Assembly (NCBI RefSeq): GCF_000733475.1
Contig: NZ_JPFK01000002.1
Coordinates: forward strand, 62,001 to 126,000
From: Mangrovimonas yunxiaonensis
GTDB lineage: Bacteria; Bacteroidota; Bacteroidia; Flavobacteriales; Flavobacteriaceae
Length of the DNA: 64,000 nt
Direction of reading: 5' to 3'
Below the pieces are notes generated by a model, which was not told the DNA's origin, ran no database searches, and saw only the letters and a program-made list of their open reading frames with translations. Positions within the stretch are counted from its first letter, which is position 1, and each line of letters begins with the position of its first letter. Made by a program: the position numbers and the translations under genes. This document shows, piece after piece, positions 52,782 through 62,332 of the stretch.

Positions 52782-54185
52782 ATGAAAAAACCATTCCTTA
52801 TCGCCTTTTTTTTAAGCGTTCTGTTTAGCACCTCAAGCATGTCTCAGGATATAGAGCTTCAGTTATTTGCTTCAGGGTTTTCAAACCCTATTGGACTACA
52901 CAATGCGGGCGACGATCGCATGTTTGTTATAGAGCGAAGTGGAAGTATTAAAATCTTAAACCAAGACGGTACCATAAACAGCACACCATTTTTAGACATA
53001 AGTAATCTTATTTTAAGTGGTGGTGAAAGAGGGCTGTTGGGATTGGCCTTTCACCCCAACTATACCAACAACGGTTATTTTTTTGTAAACTACACCAATA
53101 ACAACGGCCACACAACCATAGCGAGATACAGCGTTTCGGCTGCAAACCCTCATGTGGCAGATGCCAATAGCGGTAGCGTGCTACTTACCATAAACCAACC
53201 TTATTCCAACCACAATGGGGGCAATATGGCCTTTGGAAATGATGGTTACCTTTATATAGCTACTGGCGATGGCGGTTCGGGAGGAGACCCTCAAGATCGA
53301 GCCCAAAACCTAAACACCCTTTTAGGAAAAATGTTACGAATAAATGTCGACAATGGCAGCCCTTATAGCATTCCAAACGATAATCCTTTTGCAAACGATA
53401 ACAACAGCAATACACTACCCGAAATTTGGGCCTACGGGTTACGAAATCCGTGGCGGTTTTCTTTTGATAGGCAAACGGGCGATTTATGGATTGCCGATGT
53501 GGGACAAAATAACATTGAAGAGATTAACATGGCGCCCATAACTAGCGCAGGGGTAAATTACGGCTGGCGCTGCTACGAAGGCGACCAAACATACAACACC
53601 ACTGGCAACTGCCCAAGCAGCACCACGCTCATGTTTCCTATTGCCCAATACACGCACTCGGGCGACGGCCTTTTTAAATGCTCGATTACCGGTGGGTATA
53701 GATACCGGGGCAACACCTACCCCAACATGCAAGGCTGGTACTTTTTTGCCGATTATTGCAGTAATGAAATTGGCATACTTACTTTTGATGGAAGCGCTTG
53801 GAACATGACCTTTACCCCGCCTTTTAGCGGCAACAACTGGACGGCCTTTGGAGAAGATGCTAATGGCGAGTTATACCTTGCTGGAATAAGCTCTGGAAAC
53901 ATCTATAAAATAGTACACAATAATTTAAGTACTCCCCCCCCTAACGAACATACATCTTTTAATATTTACCCCAATCCGGCAACCAATACGCTTACCATTT
54001 CGGGCAAACACCTTAACACACATACCTTAAATATATATACTGTTTACGGAAAAAAAGTGAGCACGCATACCATTACTAAAAACAATAAGGAAATATCGGT
54101 TGAAAACTTAAAAAGTGGGTTATATTTGGTTGAAATTACAACCCACTCCAACAACAAACAACATCATAAGCTAATCATTAAATAA
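52782..54185 (+). CDS. Secreted PQQ-dependent sugar dehydrogenase with T9SS tail
   Basis: About 467 residues from the ATG at 52782; an alternative ATG at 52758 adds eight residues. Signal peptide ends near SMSQ. The six-bladed propeller of the soluble aldose dehydrogenase (YliI/GDH-B) family is clear: FASGFSNPIGL, GLLGLAFHP, NHNGGNMAFGNDGYLYIATGDGG, LRNPWRFSFD, and GYRYRGNTYPNMQGWYFFADYC. The C-terminal ~75 residues are a T9SS type A sorting domain (FNIYPNPATNTLTI, LKSGLYLVEI, KLIIK), so it reaches the cell surface or medium and oxidises sugars outside. The stop overlaps the next gene by 1 bp. Confidence 0.88.
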   Translation: MKKPFLIAFFLSVLFSTSSMSQDIELQLFASGFSNPIGLHNAGDDRMFVIERSGSIKILNQDGTINSTPFLDISNLILSGGERGLLGLAFHPNYTNNGYFFVNYTNNNGHTTIARYSVSAANPHVADANSGSVLLTINQPYSNHNGGNMAFGNDGYLYIATGDGGSGGDPQDRAQNLNTLLGKMLRINVDNGSPYSIPNDNPFANDNNSNTLPEIWAYGLRNPWRFSFDRQTGDLWIADVGQNNIEEINMAPITSAGVNYGWRCYEGDQTYNTTGNCPSSTTLMFPIAQYTHSGDGLFKCSITGGYRYRGNTYPNMQGWYFFADYCSNEIGILTFDGSAWNMTFTPPFSGNNWTAFGEDANGELYLAGISSGNIYKIVHNNLSTPPPNEHTSFNIYPNPATNTLTISGKHLNTHTLNIYTVYGKKVSTHTITKNNKEISVENLKSGLYLVEITTHSNNKQHHKLIIK

Positions 54186-54901
54186 TGGCATCACATTTAG
54201 GCAAACTTTATTTAATACCTACAACTTTGGGCGACAATGCCCCTTTGGAAGTATTGCCCATTTCTGTAAAAAAAATTATAGAACAGGTTCAATATTATAT
54301 TGTTGAAAACGAAAAAACTGCCCGTAGGTTTATAAAAAAAATAACCCCTAGTAAAAAACAAGCAGCGCTTACCATGTTTCAGCTAAACAAGTTTACCGAT
54401 CCTCTTGATTTGCCTGCATTTTTAGAACCTTGCTTAAAAGGCGAGCCTGTGGGACTGCTATCGGAGGCCGGTTGCCCGGGCATTGCAGACCCTGGCGCCG
54501 ATGTGGTAAAAATAGCACACGAGAAAGGCATACAGGTGGTTCCTCTGGTTGGTCCCTCGTCCATACTTCTAGCCCTTATGGCTTCAGGAATGAATGGCCA
54601 AAACTTTGCTTTTAACGGCTATCTTCCTATCGACAAAAGCCAACGAAAAAAAGAACTTAAACGCTTAGAACAATTAGCACACAAGCACCACCAAGCGCAA
54701 CTTTTTATAGAAACGCCCTACAGAAATAATAAAATGCTGGAAGATATTTGCCAAGCCTTAAACCCAGACACCTTGGTTTGTGTTGCCTGCGATATTACAC
54801 TCCCTACCGAATACATTAGAACAAAACCCGTAAGTGCGTGGAAAAAAAATAGCACAGACCTACATAAAAGGCCTGCACTATTTATTATTTACAAAAATTA
54901 A
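54185..54901 (+). CDS. SAM-dependent methyltransferase, RsmI-like
   Basis: 238 residues of the tetrapyrrole methylase fold: GKLYLIPTTLGDNAPLEVLP, VENEKTARRFIK, VGLLSEAGCPGIADPGADVV (the SAM-binding GxPxxxDPG region) and VVPLVGPSSILLALMASGMNGQNFAFNGYLP. The family member RsmI 2'-O-methylates C1402 of 16S rRNA, but this shorter Bacteroidota type has a changed N-terminus and its target is not shown. It overlaps the T9SS gene by 1 bp. Confidence 0.88.
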   Translation: MASHLGKLYLIPTTLGDNAPLEVLPISVKKIIEQVQYYIVENEKTARRFIKKITPSKKQAALTMFQLNKFTDPLDLPAFLEPCLKGEPVGLLSEAGCPGIADPGADVVKIAHEKGIQVVPLVGPSSILLALMASGMNGQNFAFNGYLPIDKSQRKKELKRLEQLAHKHHQAQLFIETPYRNNKMLEDICQALNPDTLVCVACDITLPTEYIRTKPVSAWKKNSTDLHKRPALFIIYKN

Positions 54902-54908
54902 ATGACTT

Positions 54909-55595
54909 TTAAGCCGTTCGCTTTTTAAACACCACTTTGGCTTTTCTGTTGGCTTTAATGTTTGACGTATCGTAGCCCGAAAACGTTTTCATGTAATGGT
55001 TTATTGTTGTGCCAAACGCATCAGAAAAGGCATAGTTGCCATGGCTTCGTAAAAACTTTTTTACGTTTCCTGGACCTGCTAAATGTGCGGCCGCTAAAAT
55101 ACCAGACTCTGTAATATGAATACCCTTTACGGTTTTTCCGGTAAAACGCTTAATGTCTTTCCTTAAAATCCATTTATTACGGGAGGCATTTGCGATAAAG
55201 GCCTTTTCCTGCAACTCTGGCGTTTTAAGAAATAAGGTAGGATTGTACACCCCAATTAGTTTTAGGGTTTCTTTTCCGAATTGATATTTCCCTAAGTAAC
55301 CAAAATCGTTAACAATAAAATAATCTCCACCAGACTCTTTAAAGCCCAAAGCTTCTTTAAAACCAACAAAGGTCTTGCCTAATTCTGGTGTAAATACCTC
55401 AACAGGTTCGTGGACTGGTGAAATTTCTAAACTTGTTGCTACAGGTTTCCCATCCAAAGCCGTAGTGCTTTTAAGCACCATGCTTATGTTTTTAGATGAG
55501 TTAGGTTCAATTGTTTTGTTAAAACAAAACGCACCGATTAACAATAAAGATATTGTAAGCGATAATGCTAAATGACTTCCAATATTTTTTATCAT
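54909..55595 (-). CDS. Exported lysozyme-like (transglycosylase) protein
   Basis: 228 residues with an N-terminal membrane or signal segment (about 8-26). The lysozyme-like core is FKEALGFKESGGDYFIVNDFGYLGKYQFG, with a catalytic Glu likely in KESGG, followed by ITESGILAAAHLAGPGNV (transglycosylase-like). It probably acts on peptidoglycan, but no chemistry is proven. The C-terminus is basic. A -7 box lies 58 nt upstream. Confidence 0.75.
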   Translation of the reverse strand: MIKNIGSHLALSLTISLLLIGAFCFNKTIEPNSSKNISMVLKSTTALDGKPVATSLEISPVHEPVEVFTPELGKTFVGFKEALGFKESGGDYFIVNDFGYLGKYQFGKETLKLIGVYNPTLFLKTPELQEKAFIANASRNKWILRKDIKRFTGKTVKGIHITESGILAAAHLAGPGNVKKFLRSHGNYAFSDAFGTTINHYMKTFSGYDTSNIKANRKAKVVFKKRTA

Positions 55596-55653
55596 AACTT
55601 TAAATTTTTAAGGCAAATCATTAACATTAAATTTACCTTGAAATTTGAGCGTG

Positions 55654-55661
55654 CAAAGATA
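55654..55661 (-). promoter_or_regulatory. -7 promoter element for the lysozyme-like gene
   Basis: TATCTTTG on the minus strand, matching TAnnTTTG, 58 nt upstream of the ATG at 55595. Confidence 0.4.
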
Positions 55662-55703
55662 TGACTTTTTTTTAAATGCTGAAAATTAGTCGTTTAAGTG
55701 TTT

Positions 55704-56615
55704 TTAAAAGTAGATTCCGTGTAGCTTTATGCCATTTTTATCGTTGAACTCCACAGTTGGCAGGGGTACTTTTATCGTATTAAAAATACCGAATATCGAT
55801 TTCAACACATGAGATTTTGTATTAATTCTGCTCAAATCAACATCCAAACTTAGCAGGTATTGCCGGCTTCTATTTTGGTTATAAAACCTCGGATCTGAAT
55901 CGTGAACACCAGTTAGCATACCCTCGCCACTATACCCAACAGCCACATTTAACCATTTTGGTATTGCATTCGATTTTACAAACGATTGCACGTTGAAGCT
56001 TAACCAATATGTTTGGCCATTATAATCCTTTAATAACCTTTCGGCAAGACCGTCTCCCAGCTTTTCAGGATTCATTTTAGCATACTTTGTTTGGTGAAAA
56101 GAGTATTTCATAACTATACGCTGTTCGTCCCACAGCAATTCTTGCGAAACATACAGCCCTGTCCCTGCAGCATTGGCAACCATGTCGCCCCAAGAGAATC
56201 CCCAGGCTTTAGAAAACCCATCAAAAACTTCAACAGCAGTTAAAAACGTAAACCCCAATGTTGCTCCATAGAGCAGTTGGTCTTTTTTTGAAACGCCACT
56301 CCAATTTAAAAGATCTGCCCCTAGTGCACCCATTTGGTAAGCCGTGTATACATGCCCCAACTTGTCCATTTGCAACCATTGGGCATTATCGTTTGTGGTG
56401 TGGAATTTAGACTTAGGATAATCTTTATACCACAATTGGTTTAAACCTACCAAGGTAGCAGATGCCAAAGAAACCTCGGTAATCACTACACCGTTTCTTC
56501 TTGGTTTATTTAGGGTATCGCTAGGTTTAAAAAACAACTCTAGGTTAGATGGGGTTTGGGCCAAACACCAAGATGTTGCCAATAACGCGATAAAAACTCC
56601 CCTTAATCGTTTCAC
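55704..56615 (-). CDS. Exported DUF2279 family protein
   Basis: 303 residues with a signal peptide ending SWCLAQ-like. DUF2279 is shown by KLGHVYTAYQMGALGADLL, an ATLGFTFLTAVEVFDGFSKAWGFSWGDMVAN segment (abbreviated: EVFDGFS, GFSWGDM) and the beta-rich end with YLLSLDVDLSRI. It resembles YfiM lipoproteins and possibly a membrane-embedded barrel. The function is unknown. It lies 2 bp after mltG. Confidence 0.8.
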   Translation of the reverse strand: MKRLRGVFIALLATSWCLAQTPSNLELFFKPSDTLNKPRRNGVVITEVSLASATLVGLNQLWYKDYPKSKFHTTNDNAQWLQMDKLGHVYTAYQMGALGADLLNWSGVSKKDQLLYGATLGFTFLTAVEVFDGFSKAWGFSWGDMVANAAGTGLYVSQELLWDEQRIVMKYSFHQTKYAKMNPEKLGDGLAERLLKDYNGQTYWLSFNVQSFVKSNAIPKWLNVAVGYSGEGMLTGVHDSDPRFYNQNRSRQYLLSLDVDLSRINTKSHVLKSIFGIFNTIKVPLPTVEFNDKNGIKLHGIYF

Positions 56616-56617
56616 GT

Positions 56618-57661
56618 TTATCTGTTTATACCCTGAGACGATAAGTACCTGTGGTAAGCCCTTGCGTTAACATTGTGTTGGCTTAAGGTTTTGGCAAATT
56701 TATGGTACCCCAGCCGTTCTGCATCGGCAGCAAAATAAAGATAGCCATGCTTTTCGTAATTCAACACAGCATCGATGGCTGTTATGTCTGGCATGGCAAT
56801 TAAACTTGGCGGCAAACCTGCATACTTGTACGTGTTGTAAGGAGATGCTATTTCCTTATGCTTGTTTAATACGCGTTTAATAACCGTGTCTTGATATTCT
56901 GGTAATTGATATGCGGCGTATTTTAATGTAGGATCTGCCTGCAAGGGCATTCCTATTTTTAAGCGATTCAGGTAAACGCCCGCTATTCTTGGCTGTTCGC
57001 TGGCTTGCTTAGATTCTTCGTGAACTATAGAGCTTAAAGTCATGACTTCTTTGGGGGTTAGCCCTATGGTTTTGGCCTTATTAACTCTAGCACTGTTCCA
57101 GAAACGGTTGTATTCTTTTAGCATTCTATCACGAAAATCTTCTGCGGAAGTATTCCAGAAAAACTCATAGCTGTTAGGAATGTACATCCCCAAAGCCGAG
57201 TGCTTGTCGAAATTCTGTTTCTTAAGAAAGCTGCTGTCTGTTAATGCCGTTACTAACGACACACTATCGGCTTCTATTTGCTGTGCAATTCTCCCGGCTA
57301 ATTTTGGCAAGGTCTCTTGATTGTTAAAAGACACGCGAATTGGGATATTTTTGCTTCTAATAGAATTGATAATATCGTTATTATTCATGCCCTTTTTAAT
57401 CGCATACTTTCCTGCTTTAATATTAGTCGTATACTTTTTTTGTTTTGCCAAGGCGTCAAAATTATCAATATTGATTAACAAGGGTTCTAATTGCTCCCTT
57501 ACTTGGTGGTAAGTTCCCCCGGTTGGCACATAAATATAAGCGGCTTCGTTATTGAAAGCCGTGTTGGGCTTTAGCATGACCGAATACACGTAATATGAAA
57601 AAGCAGCCACGGCTATAAGGCCTATTAAAGCTATGGCCCACAAGATTTTTTTAATGTACAT
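56618..57661 (-). CDS. mltG: Endolytic murein transglycosylase MltG
   Basis: 347 residues. One N-terminal membrane helix (about 6-27), a LysM-like region with IKAGKYAIKKGMNNNDII, and the YceG catalytic domain: SSIVHEESKQASEQPRIAGVYLNRL with the catalytic Glu (in SIVHEES), MPLQADPTLKYA and SPYNTYKYAGLPPSLIAMP. It cleaves nascent glycan strands and sets their length. The start overlaps the GNAT stop by 11 bp. Confidence 0.95.
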   Translation of the reverse strand: MYIKKILWAIALIGLIAVAAFSYYVYSVMLKPNTAFNNEAAYIYVPTGGTYHQVREQLEPLLINIDNFDALAKQKKYTTNIKAGKYAIKKGMNNNDIINSIRSKNIPIRVSFNNQETLPKLAGRIAQQIEADSVSLVTALTDSSFLKKQNFDKHSALGMYIPNSYEFFWNTSAEDFRDRMLKEYNRFWNSARVNKAKTIGLTPKEVMTLSSIVHEESKQASEQPRIAGVYLNRLKIGMPLQADPTLKYAAYQLPEYQDTVIKRVLNKHKEIASPYNTYKYAGLPPSLIAMPDITAIDAVLNYEKHGYLYFAADAERLGYHKFAKTLSQHNVNARAYHRYLSSQGINR

Positions 57662-58184
57662 TATTAAATAGTAATTGTAGTAAATATTCGTTTTTGTATT
57701 GACCGCCTACCAAATTCCAGTCTTTTTTTATACCAACAACCTCGAAATGGTGCTTTTTAAACAGGTTTAAACTGGCATTATTATCTTCAGAAATGTTGCA
57801 ATATACTTGGTGGACTCCCAAATGGGTTTTACAATAATTAAGCAACAACGAAAGGGCCTCGCTCCCATAGCCGTTTTGTCTATCGGTCTCCGACTTGATT
57901 AAAATACCAATACCTACCCTATTATTTTTAGGGTCGAAATCGAACAAATCTATTAAACCAACAGCTTTATTATTCTGGTTGGAAATTAACAGCCTTAACT
58001 GTTTTATCTCATATATATCCTTATGCGCGTTCTCTAAATACGTTTTTATAAGGTAGCGCGAATATGGTGTTTGGGTATGGCTTAACTCCCAAATGTCCTC
58101 GTTGTTTTCAATATTAAAAACAAACTCGAGGTCTTCGGGCTCTAAAGCTCTTAAAAAAATATGTGTCCCCTTAAGTGTTACCAT
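57651..58184 (-). CDS. GNAT family N-acetyltransferase (RimJ/RimL type)
   Basis: 177 residues from ATG 58184. Motifs: THIFLRALEPEDLEFVFNIENN, AVGLIDLFDFDPKNNRVGIGI, a DRQNGYGSEALSLLL acetyl-CoA loop and NASLNLFKKHHFEVVG. RimJ/L-like enzymes acetylate N-termini or small amines. It overlaps dapF by 7 bp and mltG by 11 bp, so dapF-GNAT-mltG-DUF2279 is one operon. Confidence 0.88.
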   Translation of the reverse strand: MVTLKGTHIFLRALEPEDLEFVFNIENNEDIWELSHTQTPYSRYLIKTYLENAHKDIYEIKQLRLLISNQNNKAVGLIDLFDFDPKNNRVGIGILIKSETDRQNGYGSEALSLLLNYCKTHLGVHQVYCNISEDNNASLNLFKKHHFEVVGIKKDWNLVGGQYKNEYLLQLLFNNVH

Positions 58185-58951
58185 TCCCCTGTAAAAACTT
58201 GTTCTGCTGGGCCAATAAGCCAAATGTTTTTATAACCAGCATCCGTTTTGTTAAACGACACCTGTACCTGGCCACCTTCAACCTGAAGGCTTATTAGTGT
58301 ATGCTCTGTTTCCCCTATATGGTGCATGGCCAACGCAACAGCAGTTGCCCCGGTGCCACAAGATAAGGTTTCGTCTTCTACACCACGCTCATATGTACGT
58401 AATCTAAAGGTGTCCTCAGATACTTTTGTTACAAAATTAACATTACTGCCTTCGTTACCATACAAACTACCATAGCGTATTTTTGCGCCTTCTTCTTTAA
58501 CCTTAAACTCAGTTAAATCGTTAACCAGTTGTACATGGTGTGGCGATCCCGTATTTAAAAACACGTACCCTTCATGGGTTTTAACCGCTGATACATCCTG
58601 CATTTGAAGCTCTACCAAATGATCTTTTATACTTGCATGGTGCATACCATCTACGGCCTCAAAAATAGCCGTGTTGCTTATAATACCAAGATGTTTGGCA
58701 AAAGCAACAAGACACCTACCTCCATTACCACACATGCTGCTTTGGTTGCCATCTGCATTGTAGTAAACCATTTTAAAATCTGCCGTATCGTGATTTTCCA
58801 ATAAAATTAACCCATCTGCCCCTATACCAAAACGTCTATCGCACATTTGAGCCACCAGTTTGGTATTGTTTTTGTCGAAATTTAAGCGACGATTATCAAT
58901 CATCACAAAATCATTTCCCGTTCCTTGATATTTATAGAATTGTATTGCCAT
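58178..58951 (-). CDS. dapF: Diaminopimelate epimerase
   Basis: Converts LL- to meso-diaminopimelate for lysine and peptidoglycan. The 257-residue product has FYKYQGTGNDFVMIDNR, the first catalytic Cys in MCGNGGRCL, and the second in SCGTGATAVAL, with an ERGVEDET motif between. ATG 58951 gives the family N-terminus; an open extension to 59002 is not used. A TATATTTG box is 9 nt upstream. Confidence 0.96.
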   Translation of the reverse strand: MAIQFYKYQGTGNDFVMIDNRRLNFDKNNTKLVAQMCDRRFGIGADGLILLENHDTADFKMVYYNADGNQSSMCGNGGRCLVAFAKHLGIISNTAIFEAVDGMHHASIKDHLVELQMQDVSAVKTHEGYVFLNTGSPHHVQLVNDLTEFKVKEEGAKIRYGSLYGNEGSNVNFVTKVSEDTFRLRTYERGVEDETLSCGTGATAVALAMHHIGETEHTLISLQVEGGQVQVSFNKTDAGYKNIWLIGPAEQVFTGEW

Positions 58952-58959
58952 ACGTTTGG

Positions 58960-58967
58960 CAAATATA
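58960..58967 (-). promoter_or_regulatory. -7 promoter element for dapF
   Basis: TATATTTG on the minus strand, ending 8 nt before the ATG at 58951. The predicted leader is only a few bases. Confidence 0.45.
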
Positions 58968-59175
58968 AAAATATTAATGTCAAAAAAAACGAAGGGACGC
59001 AAGCTATAATAGCTTAAAATTGAGTTTTTATATAGGCTCGCTTAAACCGTGCAACACCCACATGATGTTAACACACGTTAAAACCTGCGTTAAAAATCGT
59101 TAACAAAAAAATACAACAGCCAATAATTATTTAATTTTAATCGTTACATAATTAAAACAAAAAAATACATCGTAT

Positions 59176-60585
59176 ATGAAAAAATTAGCCAGTTTAGTTT
59201 TAGTATCGGCATTAGGAGGTATTATCACACTTACTGCATATAAAGTTTTTATTGAAAAAGAAACGCCTTTAACCCTTGCCGAAACAGAAGATCGCCCTAG
59301 CTTTCTTCCTACATCAAACAACGTAACAAAAGCATACAACTTTGCCGAGTCGCCAGATTTTATTGAAGCGGCAGACAAAACCGTACATGCTGTTGTACAC
59401 GTTAAAAACACTGCTATAGTTTCTGGGCCAACCTCACTGCAGGATTTAATGTTTGGCCGCAGCTCGCAACGGGCCCAAGTAGGCACCGGTAGTGGCGTTA
59501 TTATCTCTCCAGACGGTTATATTATTACTAACAACCACGTTATTAATGGGGCATCGCAAATTTCTATTACCACAAACGACAATAAAATTTACGAGGCCAA
59601 ATTAATAGGCTCTGATGAGAAGACAGACATTGCCCTTTTAAAAATTGAAGCCGAAGACGAGCTTCCTTTTATTAGGTTTGGCGATTCGGACCAAGCCAAA
59701 ATTGGCGAGTGGGTCTTGGCCGTGGGCAACCCCTTTAATTTAACCTCTACGGTTACCGCCGGGATTATTAGTGCTAAATCCAGAGATCTTTCTGGACAAA
59801 ACTACCAATCCTTCATTCAAACCGATGCCGCCGTAAACCCAGGAAACTCCGGAGGTGCTTTGGTAAATGCTAATGGAGATTTGGTAGGCATAAATACAGC
59901 CATTTCCTCGCAAACGGGTTCTTATATTGGGTATTCCTTTGCCGTACCAAGCAATATTGCACGTAAGGTTGTAGAGGATATTATGGAGTTTGGCAATGTG
60001 CAAAACGGTATTCTTGGTGTTTCAGGCATTTCGTTAAACAGCAAATATGCCGATGAGTTTGGAGTATCTACTTCCGAAGGCTTTTATGTTAGCGAGGTAG
60101 AAATGGGCTCTGGAGCCGATGTTGCAGGAATTGCAAAAGGCGATGTTATTAAAAAACTGGACGACATCCAAATTTCAAAATTTGCCGATCTAAAAGGCTA
60201 TTTAAGCACCAAGCGCCCTAACGATGTTATTAACGTTACCCTACTTCGCGCTAACGAAAACATAGAAATCATTCCTGTAAAATTGGTTAAAAACCAAACA
60301 GCAATACTGCCTATCATTGGACGTGTTAAAAATGCCAGCGAAAAAGAACTGAAAAAACTCAACCTCTCAAAAGGCATTAAAATCTCACAACTAAACCCCA
60401 GATACGAACGCAACTGGAAATCTAACGGCGTAGAAACAGGCAGCATTATTACCGCCATTAACGACAAAGACGTTAACGATGTAGACGTTGCCAAGCAAAT
60501 TATTGAAAATAAAGCCTATAACGAACCGCTAAAGTTCGAGATTATAAATAAATACGGTAAAAAAGAAACCTTCTATTGGCGATAG
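59176..60585 (+). CDS. degP: Periplasmic serine protease, Do/DegP/HtrA type
   Basis: 469 residues. One N-terminal export segment (about 5-24), then the trypsin-like protease with the full triad His121 (TNNHV), Asp151 (TDIALLK) and Ser225 (GNSGGAL), followed by two PDZ domains (about 275-365, with GILGVSGI and the GADVAGIAKGDVI ligand loop, and about 380-469, with GVETGSIITAIND). It removes or refolds damaged envelope proteins. It diverges from dapF over 224 bp and is followed by a terminator. Confidence 0.96.
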   Translation: MKKLASLVLVSALGGIITLTAYKVFIEKETPLTLAETEDRPSFLPTSNNVTKAYNFAESPDFIEAADKTVHAVVHVKNTAIVSGPTSLQDLMFGRSSQRAQVGTGSGVIISPDGYIITNNHVINGASQISITTNDNKIYEAKLIGSDEKTDIALLKIEAEDELPFIRFGDSDQAKIGEWVLAVGNPFNLTSTVTAGIISAKSRDLSGQNYQSFIQTDAAVNPGNSGGALVNANGDLVGINTAISSQTGSYIGYSFAVPSNIARKVVEDIMEFGNVQNGILGVSGISLNSKYADEFGVSTSEGFYVSEVEMGSGADVAGIAKGDVIKKLDDIQISKFADLKGYLSTKRPNDVINVTLLRANENIEIIPVKLVKNQTAILPIIGRVKNASEKELKKLNLSKGIKISQLNPRYERNWKSNGVETGSIITAINDKDVNDVDVAKQIIENKAYNEPLKFEIINKYGKKETFYWR

Positions 60586-60604
60586 GCCGTACTTAAAGAA
60601 AAAC

Positions 60605-60632
60605 AAAACCCTTCAATCTCTTGAAGGGTTTT
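60605..60632 (+). terminator. Intrinsic terminator after degP
   Basis: AAAACCCTTCAA (60605-60616), the loop TCTC and TTGAAGGGTTTT (60621-60632) form a perfect 12-bp stem 19 bp after the degP stop, with A and T runs at the ends. Confidence 0.88.
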
Positions 60633-60669
60633 ATTTTAAAAAAACCTTACGAAAACGTTTTAAAAACAT

Positions 60670-60677
60670 TATTTTTG
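60670..60677 (+). promoter_or_regulatory. -7 promoter element for gap
   Basis: TATTTTTG matches TAnnTTTG and lies 43 nt before the gap ATG at 60721. A TTA 20 nt upstream is a poor -33. Confidence 0.5.
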
Positions 60678-60720
60678 CATCAAATTTTCAAATCAAAAAC
60701 AACACACTAAACTTTTAAAA

Positions 60721-62169
60721 ATGAGTCTTAACGGAACTTATGAAAGCGAATTGGCTTTTCAAGCAGACAGAAGAAAAGCTACAGTTGAATTTATTAAGAT
60801 TGTAAGCGACCTTTGGTACGACAAATCTATTGAATTGGTTCTTTTTAGAAACCAATTAATCGACAGAAATGTTAGCCAAATCCTAAACCTGCATGAGTAT
60901 GCCTGTGAGTTTGTGCAAAAACCCATTTCAATTTTCGATTCGGTTGAAATTGCTCAAGCCATTCAAACTTTAGACTTACCTCCTGCAAAATTAGATATAG
61001 GAAAACTTACTTACGAATACCACTTAGAAGAAAAAAAATACAACAATGCACTAGCCTTTATAGCAGACAAATTAAAAGATGCTAATAAAGAAGAAGCCAT
61101 CCAGCCTAAAGATGTTATCCTTTATGGTTTTGGTAGAATAGGCCGCTTGGTAGCAAGGGAATTAATGACCCGTACCGGAAAAGGTAGCCAATTAAGGCTA
61201 AGAGCCATTGTTACCAGAGGTAGTATTGATGAAGTAATCTTAAAGAAAAGAGCTTCTTTATTAAGCAACGACTCTGTTCATGGCGAATTTCCAGGAACCG
61301 TAATTGCCGATCTAGAGAACAAAGCTCTAATTATTAATGGTACTACGGTTAACATGATTTCTGCCAATGCTCCAGAAGAAATCGATTATACCGCTTACGG
61401 TATTAACGACGCCTTGGTTATCGACAATACCGGTGCTTTTAGAGATGATGAAGCCCTAGCCAGACACCTAAATGCAAAAGGTGTAGATAAAGTATTGCTA
61501 ACAGCACCAGGTAAAAATGTTCCTAACATTGTACACGGTGTAAACCACCTAGAGAACGATCCAGATAAGATTGATATTTTCTCTGCCGCCTCTTGTACCA
61601 CAAATGCCATTACACCTATATTAAAAGTAATGGAAGATTCGTTTGGTGTAAAAAGCGGGCATTTAGAAACCATTCACGCCTATACCAACGACCAAAACCT
61701 AGTAGACAATTTCCACAAAAAGTACCGTCGTGGTCGTGCAGCAGCCTTAAACATGGTTATTACAGAAACAGGTGCTGGTAAAGCCGTATCTAAAGCCCTT
61801 CCTAGTTTAGAAGGCAAACTTACATCCAATGCCATTCGTGTTCCTGTACCAAATGGATCGTTAGCCATATTAAACCTAGAATTGGAAAACCCAACATCTA
61901 TTGAAGGCATAAACACCATTTTAAAGAAATACGCCCTAGAAGGCGACTTGGTCGAGCAAATTAAATACGAACTAAGCGACGAGTTAGTATCTAGCGATAT
62001 TGTTGGCAGCTCTGCACCTTCTATTTATGACAGCAAAGCCACCATTGTAAGGGAAGATGGTAAGAACGTTGTGCTTTACATTTGGTACGATAACGAATAT
62101 GGGTATAGCCACCAAGTAATTCGCTTGGCAAAATACATTGCCAAAGTAAGACGCCATACCTATTATTAA
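60721..62169 (+). CDS. gap: Glyceraldehyde-3-phosphate dehydrogenase, long form
   Basis: 482 residues, about 140 more than ordinary GAPDH. The dehydrogenase begins at the NAD loop GFGRIGR (136-142) and has the catalytic Cys292 in ASCTTNAITP, His in HAYTND, and the C-terminal WYDNEYGYS. The extra N-terminal ~130 residues form a helical domain (AFQADRRKATVEFIK, LNLHEYACEFV) without a recognised motif. This long type occurs in Bacteroidota and some Proteobacteria; the role of the extension is not clear, perhaps partner binding or regulation. It has its own promoter and terminator, so it is monocistronic. Confidence 0.95.
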   Translation: MSLNGTYESELAFQADRRKATVEFIKIVSDLWYDKSIELVLFRNQLIDRNVSQILNLHEYACEFVQKPISIFDSVEIAQAIQTLDLPPAKLDIGKLTYEYHLEEKKYNNALAFIADKLKDANKEEAIQPKDVILYGFGRIGRLVARELMTRTGKGSQLRLRAIVTRGSIDEVILKKRASLLSNDSVHGEFPGTVIADLENKALIINGTTVNMISANAPEEIDYTAYGINDALVIDNTGAFRDDEALARHLNAKGVDKVLLTAPGKNVPNIVHGVNHLENDPDKIDIFSAASCTTNAITPILKVMEDSFGVKSGHLETIHAYTNDQNLVDNFHKKYRRGRAAALNMVITETGAGKAVSKALPSLEGKLTSNAIRVPVPNGSLAILNLELENPTSIEGINTILKKYALEGDLVEQIKYELSDELVSSDIVGSSAPSIYDSKATIVREDGKNVVLYIWYDNEYGYSHQVIRLAKYIAKVRRHTYY

Positions 62170-62231
62170 TGGTTAGAATTTAGCTTTTTTAAGCTATTTA
62201 AAATCTAAATTCATATTTCATCCGTATATAG

Positions 62232-62257
62232 AAAAAGTCCTGCTTGCAGGGCTTTTT
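62232..62257 (+). terminator. Intrinsic terminator after gap
   Basis: AAAAAGTCCTGC (62232-62243), a TT loop and GCAGGGCTTTTT (62246-62257) pair fully with one T-G wobble. It lies 63 bp after the gap stop. A second small hairpin (62181-62196, TAGCTT/AAGCTA) precedes it. Confidence 0.85.
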
Positions 62258-62332
62258 CCTTTATTATAAATTACCCATTGGGTTTTATTTATTACATTAG
62301 CAAAAACACACCAAAAAGCAACAAGATTTAAC

